The notes under the pieces: generated by a model | What the model was told of the DNA's origin: nothing | The model's database searches: none | The model's input: only the letters and a program-made list of their open reading frames with translations | Part shown: positions 7,619 through 16,001 of the stretch, piece after piece | Layout: each line of letters begins with the position of its first letter | How positions within the stretch are numbered: the stretch's first letter is position 1 | Program-made: the position numbers and the translations under genes | Origin: CAZIMM01 sp964540415 | GTDB taxonomy: Bacteria > Bacillota > Clostridia > Oscillospirales > Acutalibacteraceae | Assembly: GCA_964540415.1 (NCBI GenBank) | Contig: CAZIMM010000021.1 | Span: 1-28,912, forward strand | Direction: 5' to 3' | DNA length: 28,912 bases

Positions 7619-10447
7619 ATGGAAAAAAAGCTGATAATCAAGGGCGCGCGTGAGCATAACTTGAAGAATATTGACATTGAGCTGCCGCGCGACAAGCTGA
7701 TTGTTTTCACAGGGCTTTCCGGCTCGGGTAAATCATCGCTCGCCTTTGACACCATATATGCCGAGGGACAGCGCGGATATGTGGAATCTATCTCGTCATA
7801 CGCGCGCCAGTTTCTCGGTCAAATGGACAAGCCGGATGTTGACTATATCAGCGGGCTTTCTCCCGCAATTTCAATTGACCAGAAAACAACGTCGAAAAAT
7901 CCCCGCTCAACCGTAGGAACAGTCACGGAAATCTATGACTATCTTCGTTTGCTCTATGCCAGAATCGGTGTGCCGCACTGCCCGGTTTGCGGTGCGGAAA
8001 TCAAAAGGCAGACCGTGGACAGCATTGTTGACAAGGTTATGTCACTTGAGGATGGCACAAAAATTCAAGTTTTTGCGCCGATAATCAGAGGGCAGAAGGG
8101 TGAGCACGAAAAGAAATTAGAGAGCGCCAAAAAAACCGGATATGTCAGAGTTCGTATTGACGGAATAATGTATGACCTCTCTGAAAAAATTGAGCTGAAC
8201 AAAAACAAGAAGCACAGCATTGACATTGTTGTTGATCGTCTTGTTATCAAACAGGATATACGCACACGCCTTGCCGATTCAATCGAGACTGCCTGCAAAG
8301 CAGCCGACGGGTTGGTTACAATCGGCGTTGTCGGCGGCGATGAAATGATGTTTTCCCAGAACTATTCCTGCCCCGAGCACGGCATAAGTATTGACGAGCC
8401 TGCTCCCAGAATGTTTTCCTTTAACAGCCCGTTCGGTGCTTGTCCGAAATGTGCGGGTCTCGGGGTGTTTATGAAGGTCAATTTGAATCTTGTAATTCCC
8501 GACAAAAGTCTCTCCATCCGCCGCGGCGCAATCAAAGCGAACGGCTGGACAGTTGCCGACGGCGGAAGCATTGCGCAGATGTATTATGAAGGCCTCGGCA
8601 AACGTTACGGCTTCACCCTCGACACTCCTCTTTGCGATATGTCCGCCGAAGGTCTTAATGCGATACTTTTCGGCACAAACGGCGAAAAATTCAAAATGAC
8701 CCGCTCAACAGAGTACGGCAGCGGAACGTATTACAGCGACTTTGAGGGAGTTGTCAACAACCTTGAAAGGCGATATAGGGAGACAAACAGCGATTGGTCG
8801 CGTGCCGAAATCGAAACATTTATGACAGAGGAAAAGTGTCCCGAATGTCACGGCGCAAGGCTGAAAAAAGAGGCGCTCGCGGTCACGGTGGGCGGAATAA
8901 ACATCGATGAGTTTGCAAACAAGTCCATAACATCTGCACTGGATTTTTTGGGCGGGCTCAAACTCGGTTCACGGGATGAGACAATCGCAAAACTTATCCT
9001 TAAGGAAATCAACAGCCGCATGAGCTTTCTTTCGAGCGTCGGGCTTAATTATCTGACACTTTCACGCTCTTCCGGCAGTCTTTCGGGAGGGGAAAGCCAG
9101 AGAATACGTCTGGCAACGCAAATCGGCTCATCTCTTACGGGAGTTCTTTATATTCTGGATGAACCGAGCATCGGTCTTCATCAACGCGATAATGCACGTC
9201 TTCTGAATACTCTGCGTGATCTTCGTGACATCGGAAACACTTTGATTGTTGTTGAGCATGACAATGAAACTATTATGGAAGCGGACTACGTTGTTGATAT
9301 CGGTCCGGGTGCCGGCGTTCACGGCGGAGAGGTTGTGTGCGCGGGCAGTGTAGAAGATATTATTGCCTGCGATGCGTCCGTAACAGGCCAGTATCTCAGC
9401 GGGAAAAAGTTCATTCCCGTGCCGAAAAAGCGTCGTGAGGGCAACGGTCAACACCTGTGTGTGCGCGGCGCCTGCGAAAACAACCTCAAAAACATTGATG
9501 TTGACTTTCCGCTCGGCGAGTTCATCTGCGTCACAGGTGTTTCGGGATCCGGCAAGTCCTCTCTTGTCAACGAAATTGTCAATAAACGTCTTTCCGCCGA
9601 GCTCAACGGTGCAAAGACTTTTTCCGGCAAGCACGCTGAAATGACAGGAATCAATTATCTTGATAAGGTAATTAACATTGACCAATCGCCGATCGGACGT
9701 ACTCCGAGGTCGAATCCGGCAACCTACACGGGCGTTTTTTCGGATATCCGTGACCTTTTTGCCTCAACTGTTGACGCAAAGGTCAAGGGATATAAATCAA
9801 ACAGGTTTTCCTTCAACGTAAAAGGCGGGCGATGTGAGGCGTGCCAGGGCGACGGTATTGTCAAAATTGAAATGCACTTTCTCGCCGATGTCTATGTGCC
9901 GTGTGAAGTCTGCCACGGTGCGAGATACAACCGTGAAACTCTTGAGGTGCGCTATGGCGGGAAAAACATTTTTGATATTCTTGAAATGACTGTTGAGGAA
10001 GGATTGAACTTCTTCTCCGCCGTTCCCAAAATCCGCAGAAAGCTGCAAACACTGTATGACGTCGGTCTGGGATATATCAAAATCGGTCAACCGGCAACTA
10101 CTCTTTCCGGAGGCGAGGCACAGCGCGTAAAACTCTCAACCGAGCTTTCACGGGTTTCAACAGGCAAAACGGTTTATATTCTGGACGAACCGACTACAGG
10201 GCTGCACACCGCCGACGTTCACAGGCTCATTGAGGTGCTGCACAAGCTTGTCGATTCAGGCAACACGGTAATCGTCATTGAGCACAATCTTGACGTAATA
10301 AAAACCGCAGACTATATCATCGACCTCGGCCCCGAGGGGGGCGACAAGGGCGGTGAGATAATAGCCTGCGGTACTCCGGAACAGATTGCCGGGAATGCGG
10401 ATTCATTTACCGGTCAATATCTCAAGAAAATTCTCTTTCCTCACTGA
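7619..10447 (+). CDS. uvrA: UvrABC excinuclease subunit A
   Basis: 942 aa, normal for UvrA, the dimeric lesion-recognition ATPase of nucleotide excision repair. It has two ABC modules: Walker A GLSGSGKS (32-39) and GVSGSGKS (about 640-647); signatures SGGESQRIRLA and LSGGEAQRVKLS; Walker B ILDEPSIGL and ILDEPTTGL. Zinc sites are visible as CPEHG...CPKC, CPEC, and CEAC...CEVC (about 740-765), plus CPVCG near 121. In the first zinc module the second ligand is His (CPEH), which can still bind zinc. The ATG at 7619 is preferred to a TTG at 7607 because GAGGTG lies about 10 nt before it. The last 7 nt overlap the end of the opposite-strand YfhO gene. Confidence 0.97.
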   Translation: MEKKLIIKGAREHNLKNIDIELPRDKLIVFTGLSGSGKSSLAFDTIYAEGQRGYVESISSYARQFLGQMDKPDVDYISGLSPAISIDQKTTSKNPRSTVGTVTEIYDYLRLLYARIGVPHCPVCGAEIKRQTVDSIVDKVMSLEDGTKIQVFAPIIRGQKGEHEKKLESAKKTGYVRVRIDGIMYDLSEKIELNKNKKHSIDIVVDRLVIKQDIRTRLADSIETACKAADGLVTIGVVGGDEMMFSQNYSCPEHGISIDEPAPRMFSFNSPFGACPKCAGLGVFMKVNLNLVIPDKSLSIRRGAIKANGWTVADGGSIAQMYYEGLGKRYGFTLDTPLCDMSAEGLNAILFGTNGEKFKMTRSTEYGSGTYYSDFEGVVNNLERRYRETNSDWSRAEIETFMTEEKCPECHGARLKKEALAVTVGGINIDEFANKSITSALDFLGGLKLGSRDETIAKLILKEINSRMSFLSSVGLNYLTLSRSSGSLSGGESQRIRLATQIGSSLTGVLYILDEPSIGLHQRDNARLLNTLRDLRDIGNTLIVVEHDNETIMEADYVVDIGPGAGVHGGEVVCAGSVEDIIACDASVTGQYLSGKKFIPVPKKRREGNGQHLCVRGACENNLKNIDVDFPLGEFICVTGVSGSGKSSLVNEIVNKRLSAELNGAKTFSGKHAEMTGINYLDKVINIDQSPIGRTPRSNPATYTGVFSDIRDLFASTVDAKVKGYKSNRFSFNVKGGRCEACQGDGIVKIEMHFLADVYVPCEVCHGARYNRETLEVRYGGKNIFDILEMTVEEGLNFFSAVPKIRRKLQTLYDVGLGYIKIGQPATTLSGGEAQRVKLSTELSRVSTGKTVYILDEPTTGLHTADVHRLIEVLHKLVDSGNTVIVIEHNLDVIKTADYIIDLGPEGGDKGGEIIACGTPEQIAGNADSFTGQYLKKILFPH

Positions 10448-13413
10448 TTATTGTCATCAATATCTGATGCTTCGCCATCAATTTCAGCGTTCTCGTCGAT
10501 TTCACATTCGTCGGGGACGCTTTCGTTTTGCTGCTCAGGACTGATTTCTTCCGCTGTTTCATCCTCAATATCTATTTCCTGCAAAGCAGGTGGCGGCAGA
10601 ATATCTCCGTTTTCATCAAACAATATTTTCTCGGTGTCATACACATTCTCAAGGCTGATGTTCAATTCACGCTGTTCGGTTGAGTAAGGTGCAAACCTTT
10701 TTCCGAAGGATGTGCGCCTGAGCACAAATATCATCAACAGCATCACAAACAAAGCAGCGACGGAAATCAGCAGACCGATTCCCTGACCCTTTGGAGTGAA
10801 GTTGAATTCAACTGTGTGTTCGCCCTCGTCAATCTTAAAGCCGAGCAGACCGTCTCCGATGGCAATCAGTTTGCCGGCAGCAAGCTTCACGCCGTCCACG
10901 GTTACGCTCCAACCCGGATCAAAGGGAATTGAGGTGTAAAATACCGACTCCGCAGGGGCTGCAACTGTGCCCGAAATGTGTGTTTCCTCAAAGGTTTCAA
11001 CATTGTATCTCTGCGAGAAAAGCGTGTTGTAATACTGCTCAAACTTTTCCATGTTCAAGCCGTAGGCAAAAAGATTGATATAGCCGGAATTCCCTTCGCT
11101 GATGGGAATGTTTACGCTGAAGGTCTCACCGGCCTCAATAACGCCGACATCAAGAACATATGTCTCGTCCGCGTTATAATTCCTTCCGATGCCGCCGGCG
11201 TTGATCGAAACCTCCTTGACATTGGAGGAATCAAGATACAAATAATAATTCTGAGTTTTTTCAACGGTGAAATAAGCCGTGAAATTTGCCTGCGCATCGT
11301 TAATGGTGCGGAAAAATACCAACTCGCCGTTGTCAATGCCGTCTGTAATTTCGTTAATGTTGTCATATTCAAAATGGTCAAACTCAAGCTTTTCGAGACA
11401 GTCGGAAACGCCAGTAGATTGATAAACATAATCGTTCTGAACAATGAACGGGTTATCTGAGGAGTGATCCCAGTTAATGATATTGTCATCAACGCAATAG
11501 CCGATAGGCAGCCAGTAGTTGTTTTTATACGCTGTGAAGGTGAAATTTGAACTCATCATCAGCTTGGTGTAAAGAGCTTCATCGGGAGTTACGTTTGCAT
11601 CATTGTTAATGATGTAGCGCATAGACATCATGCTGTTGTAAATCGGCGTCTGAAGCTTGTAGGTGTATGAATTGATATAATTGCTGAACATGCCCAGACG
11701 GCTCTGAAGGTTTGAGAGCTTTTCATAAGCCATTGAAGAAAAGGTTGAAACGCCGTTGTAGCCATACCAGGCAGGATCCATTCTCGTGCGCAGGTTGGTC
11801 AGCTCCATGCGGTAAATGCCGCTGCCCTCAAGTTGGTCAAGCGTGTCCTTGACTTCATGAAATTCCGCATAGTCGCCGGTGTAGTCCCTTTTCATCTGAG
11901 ACATGCTGTAACGTGTTGTGTTTCCGATTGCTGCCTCTGCAATCACACAGCAGAACAGCAGCATTGTTACAGCGGAGCGCTGGTAATGCTTGTTGTCGCT
12001 GAGCATTGCCAAAACAAGAGTGTAGGCAACACCGAAGCCCAGGGTCAGATAAACCGTCAATTCCTCAACATTCTTTGAACCGATTTTCTGGACGAAAACC
12101 GCAAACAGCACCAGCACAAAGCCGGCTCCGAGTATCTGCTGCTTTGTGAAAGACGATATCTTGTCCGCAACCCGGAAAGCCATGACAACGAGAATGAAGC
12201 AATACATGAACGACTGCCTGTAAGGCAAGTCATTCGGGAAATGGAAGCCGTGCCAAATAAAATTCAGATAATTAATATTGAAGCTTGCAAACATAATTGC
12301 AAGAACTGCACAGGAAGCAACCTTTTCTTTTATTGTTATTTTCTTGCAGAACATATACAACGGCACAAGCATGAGCGGAAGAACTCCGCAGTAAACATTC
12401 GGGAGCACATCATCGCCGCTGCTGCGTATCGTCGGGTCAACGCTCGCAAAGTGATTTGCAATAAAATCAAAGATTGAAAAATATGTCTTATATTCTGTCG
12501 GGAATGTTCCGGAGGTCGCCGAGCAGGCCTTGAGGACAAAATATATCGGAACAAGCGCAAAGGCAACAAGCGCAGCACCCATAACAGCGCCGAAGGCAAA
12601 GCGCAGCCCCGAATTCAGCAGGCGCGAATTCAGGATGAAGCTTTGTGAGCCGTATTCATCCTTGATATACTTTTTGTCCTGTTTCGTCAATCTGACAGAC
12701 GACGGAACCAGCTTGCGCTTTTCAAACACTGCATTGAATGAGTAATGAGAAAAATAATAATAAAAGAAATAGATGCATGAGAAGATGCAAGTCATGTAAC
12801 CCATATAATAGCTCGAAAACATCAGCACAGCAAGGGACACGGTGAAGAACCATACCTTGCCGTTGTTGATAATTTTTTCGATTCCGAGCATGACAAGCGG
12901 GAAAATCGCCATCGCGTCAATCCACATTACATTCCAATAGTACGCAATGAAGAAGCCGCAGAATGAATAGAGCACGCCGAAAGCGGCTGTGAGAAAGTCG
13001 TGGCGGTTGAAAGACTTTTTCAGAAAATAAGTGAAGAATGCGGAAGCAAAAGCCGCCTTAAGAGCCATCATCATTGCAATTGCCTCGGGCATATTCTCAT
13101 GTCCGGTCAGCAAAACAAGAACAAAAGCCAGAGGGCTTGAAAGGTAATTATAAAAATTGCCCAAAAAAGAGCCGCCGCCGCCGGTCTGCCAAGAATAAGC
13201 AAGACCGCCGTCTCCGACAATTCGATCATAATATTCCGCAAAGAGCGGACCGTACTGATGGTAAAGATCCATACGAAGGACCGTTCTGCCGCCGAAAATT
13301 CCGATTTCAAAGCAGAAGAATACGAGACCCATCATCAGTGCGGAGGAACAGAATGCGAGAAGGATGTAAGCGTTGTTATTAAAAAACGAGCGCTTTTGCA
13401 AGCTGTTTTTCAC
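10441..13413 (-). CDS. YfhO-family polytopic membrane protein
   Basis: 990 aa. The N-terminal ~450 residues hold about 12 hydrophobic helices, with early motifs seen in YfhO proteins (GGRTVLRMDLYHQYGPLF, GGGGSFLGNFYNYLSSP). A large extracytoplasmic domain follows, ending in the typical SIPFDPGWSVTVDG...EGEHTVEFNFTP, then one last helix (GLLISVAALFVMLLMIFVL, near 878-897). YfhO relatives are GT-C-like transferases; Bacillus YfhO decorates lipoteichoic acid with a sugar. The C-terminal tail of ~90 residues is strongly acidic (20 Asp/Glu and no Lys/Arg in the last 46), unusual for the family. The start is GTG, with AGAGGTGA just upstream on this strand. It stands alone, convergent with uvrA and divergent from spoIIIA. 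Confidence 0.88.
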   Translation of the reverse strand: MKNSLQKRSFFNNNAYILLAFCSSALMMGLVFFCFEIGIFGGRTVLRMDLYHQYGPLFAEYYDRIVGDGGLAYSWQTGGGGSFLGNFYNYLSSPLAFVLVLLTGHENMPEAIAMMMALKAAFASAFFTYFLKKSFNRHDFLTAAFGVLYSFCGFFIAYYWNVMWIDAMAIFPLVMLGIEKIINNGKVWFFTVSLAVLMFSSYYMGYMTCIFSCIYFFYYYFSHYSFNAVFEKRKLVPSSVRLTKQDKKYIKDEYGSQSFILNSRLLNSGLRFAFGAVMGAALVAFALVPIYFVLKACSATSGTFPTEYKTYFSIFDFIANHFASVDPTIRSSGDDVLPNVYCGVLPLMLVPLYMFCKKITIKEKVASCAVLAIMFASFNINYLNFIWHGFHFPNDLPYRQSFMYCFILVVMAFRVADKISSFTKQQILGAGFVLVLFAVFVQKIGSKNVEELTVYLTLGFGVAYTLVLAMLSDNKHYQRSAVTMLLFCCVIAEAAIGNTTRYSMSQMKRDYTGDYAEFHEVKDTLDQLEGSGIYRMELTNLRTRMDPAWYGYNGVSTFSSMAYEKLSNLQSRLGMFSNYINSYTYKLQTPIYNSMMSMRYIINNDANVTPDEALYTKLMMSSNFTFTAYKNNYWLPIGYCVDDNIINWDHSSDNPFIVQNDYVYQSTGVSDCLEKLEFDHFEYDNINEITDGIDNGELVFFRTINDAQANFTAYFTVEKTQNYYLYLDSSNVKEVSINAGGIGRNYNADETYVLDVGVIEAGETFSVNIPISEGNSGYINLFAYGLNMEKFEQYYNTLFSQRYNVETFEETHISGTVAAPAESVFYTSIPFDPGWSVTVDGVKLAAGKLIAIGDGLLGFKIDEGEHTVEFNFTPKGQGIGLLISVAALFVMLLMIFVLRRTSFGKRFAPYSTEQRELNISLENVYDTEKILFDENGDILPPPALQEIDIEDETAEEISPEQQNESVPDECEIDENAEIDGEASDIDDNNQ

Positions 13414-13441
13414 CGAATCACCTCTTTTGTGTTTTCAATGT

Positions 13442-13470
13442 ATAATACCACATATTTCGACCGGTTTCAA
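13442..13470 (-). promoter_or_regulatory. Vegetative promoter of the YfhO gene
   Basis: On the - strand: -35 TTGAAA (13470-13465), 17-nt spacer, -10 TATTAT (13447-13442) preceded by TGTGG (extended -10). It would give a short leader of about 20-25 nt with the AGAGGTGA site, before the GTG at 13413. Confidence 0.7.
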
Positions 13471-13517
13471 TATTTTGGCGTGTAAACTTTTTAAAACTGT
13501 AATGTTGCATTTCGATG

Positions 13518-13546
13518 TAATAATTCGGGACAAGGCATCATATTAT
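13518..13546 (+). promoter_or_regulatory. Candidate sigma-E promoter of the spoIIIA operon
   Basis: TAATAAT (13518-13524), 14-nt spacer, CATATTAT (13539-13546). Compared from memory with the Bacillus sigma-E consensus (KMATATT, N14, CATACAnT), the boxes match about 6 of 7 and 6 of 8 positions. spoIIIA is sigma-E controlled in B. subtilis, and the site would give a leader of about 20 nt to the ATG at 13570. Short AT-rich boxes can match by chance. Confidence 0.4.
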
Positions 13547-13569
13547 TGCGTGAAAGGATGTTGAGAACG

Positions 13570-14592
13570 ATGGAAGAATCTTTGAAACGATATAACACCG
13601 CTGCACAGAATGTATGCAAAAGACTCCGCGATCCTTTGCTGACAGTGACCCCGGAGATAAAATGTGACGTTCAGGAGATACGACTGCGCTGCGGCGGCCC
13701 GCTTGTGCTGTACGGCTTGTTCGGCACGCTTTTTGTTTGCAGGTCCGGAAGAACCTGCACAATGCTGCCTGATGATGTTCTCCTGACAACACGTGAGGAT
13801 ATTGCCGAAACCTTCCGCATTGCAAGCGGTTATTCGGTACATACACATCAAAACAGCATCAGAAACGGTTATATTTCACTCAGCGGAGGTCACAGGCTCG
13901 GCATTTGCGGCACTGCAGTTTGCGAAAACGACAGTGTGAGCACTGTAAGAGAACTGTCCACCCTGAACATCAGAATATCCAAAGAGCACAAAGGTTCTGC
14001 GGATGCTCTGATGAACAGTTGCTTTTCGTCGGGAGCAAGCGGACTGATAATTGCCGGTGCACCTTCCTCGGGAAAAACAACACTTTTGCGCGACCTCACC
14101 CGTCGTCTTGCAAACAGCAACATGCGAGTTTCGCTGATTGACGAGAGGGGAGAAATTGCCGCGGTACAAAACGGAATTGCGCTGAATGATGTGGGCATTA
14201 ACTGTGATATATTTTCATCATACCCAAAAAGTGCCGCCATATTAATGGCTTTGCGGACGATGTCTCCGGATGTAATTGTGCTCGATGAGGTCGGCTCGAC
14301 GCTCGAAATCGACGCGATAAACCAAGGAGTAAATTCCGGAGTCAAGTTCGTTGTAAGTGTCCACGCGGGCGAATACGCGGATTTGTTCAGACGACCGCAA
14401 ATCAAAAAGCTGCTCGAAACCGATTCGTTTGAATACATAGCTTTACTTCGCGGCGGCAACAGACCGTGCGTCATTGACAGGATTATTCCGGCAAGTGAGG
14501 TGGCAAATGAAATATTTCGCGCTGATTCTGATTGTTGCGGCAGGAACGATGACAGGGTTTTATGCCGATTCCCGCCGACATTTGAGGGCTAA
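13570..14592 (+). CDS. spoIIIAA: Stage III sporulation protein AA, ATPase
   Basis: 340 aa; the Bacillus protein is about 307. SpoIIIAA is a secretion-type ATPase (related to the type II/IV secretion ATPases) on the mother-cell side of the SpoIIIA-SpoIIQ channel that feeds the forespore. Walker A GAPSSGKT is at 163-170, Walker B VIVLDEVG at about 235-242; SGGHRLGICG is also typical. The ATG at 13570 is chosen because AAAGGA lies 11 nt before it and the earlier TTG at 13546 would sit on the likely promoter. Odd: the frame runs 86 nt past the spoIIIAB start, adding about 28 residues rich in Cys, Arg and Asp encoded out of frame with the spoIIIAB membrane segment. This suggests a lost stop or an indel near the junction. 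Confidence 0.93.
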   Translation: MEESLKRYNTAAQNVCKRLRDPLLTVTPEIKCDVQEIRLRCGGPLVLYGLFGTLFVCRSGRTCTMLPDDVLLTTREDIAETFRIASGYSVHTHQNSIRNGYISLSGGHRLGICGTAVCENDSVSTVRELSTLNIRISKEHKGSADALMNSCFSSGASGLIIAGAPSSGKTTLLRDLTRRLANSNMRVSLIDERGEIAAVQNGIALNDVGINCDIFSSYPKSAAILMALRTMSPDVIVLDEVGSTLEIDAINQGVNSGVKFVVSVHAGEYADLFRRPQIKKLLETDSFEYIALLRGGNRPCVIDRIIPASEVANEIFRADSDCCGRNDDRVLCRFPPTFEG

Positions 14593-15016
14593 AACTCTTG
14601 AAAAGTGCGCGTGCATGGTCAATTGCTTTATGTCACAGCTGGAATTTCATCAAACACAAACCGATAAGGCGGTTGAAGAGCTATCTCTTTTCAGCGAGCT
14701 TGGACAACTCGGTTTTCTCTCGGAGTGTGTACGAATGTGCTCGGCAGGCACACCGTTTCCTGTTGCATGGGACATGAGTGTTGAGGAGTCGGCATTCAGA
14801 CTGAACACGGGTAAGGACGGGGTGATGCTCCTCAAGAGCTTCGGAGAACAGCTCGGCACAACAGATCTTGAGGGGCAGCAAAGCCTTTGTGCACTTTATA
14901 AGCAACGGTTTGAATCTGCGGCGAACGAAGCAGAGGAGTCAAATAAGAAAAACGCGGGTCTGTATCCTGCGCTCGGAATAATCGGCGGGCTGCTCACGGC
15001 GGTGCTGTATTTATAA
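14507..15016 (+). CDS. spoIIIAB: Stage III sporulation protein AB
   Basis: 169 aa, near the family norm of ~170. SpoIIIAB is a membrane protein resembling the GspF-type platform of type II secretion, part of the SpoIIIA channel. It has an N-terminal helix (YFALILIVAAGTMTGFYA), a helical cytoplasmic body, and a C-terminal helix (GLYPALGIIGGLLTAVLYL). The start ATG has GTGAGG 6 nt upstream and lies inside the 3' end of the spoIIIAA frame. SpoIIIAC follows after 12 nt. Confidence 0.92.
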   Translation: MKYFALILIVAAGTMTGFYADSRRHLRAKTLEKCACMVNCFMSQLEFHQTQTDKAVEELSLFSELGQLGFLSECVRMCSAGTPFPVAWDMSVEESAFRLNTGKDGVMLLKSFGEQLGTTDLEGQQSLCALYKQRFESAANEAEESNKKNAGLYPALGIIGGLLTAVLYL

Positions 15017-15028
15017 GGCGGTGAAGCT

Positions 15029-15223
15029 TTGGATGTACTACTTATATTCAGAATCGGAATAATCGGAATTGCAGTTGCGGTTTTGCAACAGGTGCTCTCG
15101 CGCTCCGGACGTGAGGAATATGCCCTGCTTACAACTCTCGCCGGGGTGCTTGTTGTTATTATGATGCTGATTCCGGAACTGACAAAGCTGTTTTCTGAAT
15201 TGAAAACCATGGTGAACTTCTGA
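15029..15223 (+). CDS. spoIIIAC: Stage III sporulation protein AC
   Basis: 64 aa, the normal size of this small two-helix membrane protein of the SpoIIIA complex. Helices are LIFRIGIIGIAVAVLQQVL and LLTTLAGVLVVIMMLIPEL, separated by the conserved basic loop SRSGREEYA. It starts with TTG at 15029, with a GGCGGTG site a few nt upstream; no in-frame ATG precedes the first helix. The stop overlaps the spoIIIAD start by 1 nt (TGATG). Confidence 0.92.
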   Translation: MDVLLIFRIGIIGIAVAVLQQVLSRSGREEYALLTTLAGVLVVIMMLIPELTKLFSELKTMVNF

Positions 15224-15612
15224 TGGATATTGCAAAAGTTGCAGTTATTGCGGTTGCATCCTGTGTACTTGTGCTTTTGCTCAAGCAAAACAGACCGGAG
15301 TTTTCCATTTTTGTTCAGCTTTGTTGCATTGCGGTTGTCGTAGGATTCTGCCTTGACGCCATGCGTGATGTTTTTGAGACGGCTTCGTCCATGCTCAAAA
15401 ACACCGAGGTATCAATCGGATATTTTCGCCTGTTGATTAAGGCGCTGTCAACAGCCGTTGTCACACATATTGCAGGAGATATCTGCCGAGATTCGGGAAA
15501 TTCGGCGCTTGCCGGAACTGTTGAGCTTGCCGGTAAAACAATCATTCTGTCTCTTGCTCTTCCGATTATCACAGCTCTTGCAGAGCTCGGATTTGAATTG
15601 ATAAAGGAATAA
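15223..15612 (+). CDS. spoIIIAD: Stage III sporulation protein AD
   Basis: 129 aa, the usual length. It is a polytopic membrane protein with about four helices (KVAVIAVASCVLVLLL; FVQLCCIAVVVGFCL; LIKALSTAVVTHIAG; TIILSLALPIITALAEL), distantly like SpoIIIAC in its first half. The stretch AGDICRDSGNSALAGTVELAGK between the last helices is conserved in the family. It is translationally coupled to spoIIIAC and followed after 5 nt by spoIIIAE. Confidence 0.93.
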   Translation: MDIAKVAVIAVASCVLVLLLKQNRPEFSIFVQLCCIAVVVGFCLDAMRDVFETASSMLKNTEVSIGYFRLLIKALSTAVVTHIAGDICRDSGNSALAGTVELAGKTIILSLALPIITALAELGFELIKE

Positions 15613-15617
15613 CACAA

Positions 15618-15983
15618 ATGAAAATTCTGCAAATTGTGTTTGCCTCGGTGCTGCTGCTTCTGTTCGTTTCGCCGCTTGCCATGGCGGTGGAAACGGAGGA
15701 TTATTATAATGCACAGCTTGAGGCAAGCGGGGCAGGAACGCTGGTTGACGAAGTGCCCGACAGCGTCCGTGAACAAATGGGGGAGCTTGGGATAGACAAG
15801 CTCGATTTTTCATCACTTTTCAACTCGTCTCCGCGAAAGCTTGTCGAATTGTTTTTTGAGATAATACGGAATGAATATGTTTCCCCGTTCAAGACGCTTT
15901 TTGCAATTATGTCAACGCTGATACTTTTGAGCGTTGCGGATATTTTCGGAATATCCTCCGGAAACAACTCGCGGGCGTTTTAG
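15618..15983 (+). CDS. spoIIIAE: SpoIIIAE, N-terminal fragment ending at an in-frame TAG
   Basis: 121 aa. It has a signal peptide (ILQIVFASVLLLLFVSPLAMA), a soluble stretch (DYYNAQLEASG...LDFSSLF), and a helix (FKTLFAIMSTLILLSVADIF), which match the first third of SpoIIIAE. Translation stops at TAG 15981-15983 after NNSRAF. The same frame continues without shift into the rest of SpoIIIAE, so this is one gene broken by a nonsense codon, not two genes. Read through, the product would be 376 aa against ~400 in Bacillus. Alone this fragment lacks most of the membrane part and should not work. Confidence 0.85.
   Translation: MKILQIVFASVLLLLFVSPLAMAVETEDYYNAQLEASGAGTLVDEVPDSVREQMGELGIDKLDFSSLFNSSPRKLVELFFEIIRNEYVSPFKTLFAIMSTLILLSVADIFGISSGNNSRAF
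15981..15983 (+). other. In-frame amber codon interrupting spoIIIAE
   Basis: TAG lies between codons GCG TTT and GTA ATC GGT TCG. A single C-to-T change from CAG (Gln) would explain it. TAG also terminates uvrB (6465-6467), spoIIIAH (18345-18347) and xseB (21572-21574), so it serves as a normal stop in this genome. It may be a real mutation, a minority variant in the assembled sequence, a base-call error, or a suppressed codon. Confidence 0.8.
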
Positions 15984-16001
15984 GTAATCGGTTCGGTAAT
16001 A

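Noticed and set aside
9128..9685. 185-residue frame on the - strand inside uvrA
   Set aside because: It lies antisense to conserved UvrA sequence, has no family resemblance and is a by-product of codon bias.
10324..10337. GC-rich hairpin CCTCGG-CC-CCGAGG near the end of uvrA as a terminator
   Set aside because: It encodes the conserved UvrA segment DLGPEGG, lies over 100 nt before the stop and has no T-run.
10978..11460. 160-residue + strand frame inside the YfhO gene
   Set aside because: Antisense to a well-supported coding region, without a ribosome binding site or recognisable domain.
13890..14474. 194-residue - strand frame inside spoIIIAA
   Set aside because: Antisense to the SpoIIIAA ATPase core; no independent coding evidence.
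15984..16001. spoIIIAE break explained as a programmed frameshift
   Set aside because: The frame does not change across the break; only a stop codon intervenes, so frameshifting is not needed.
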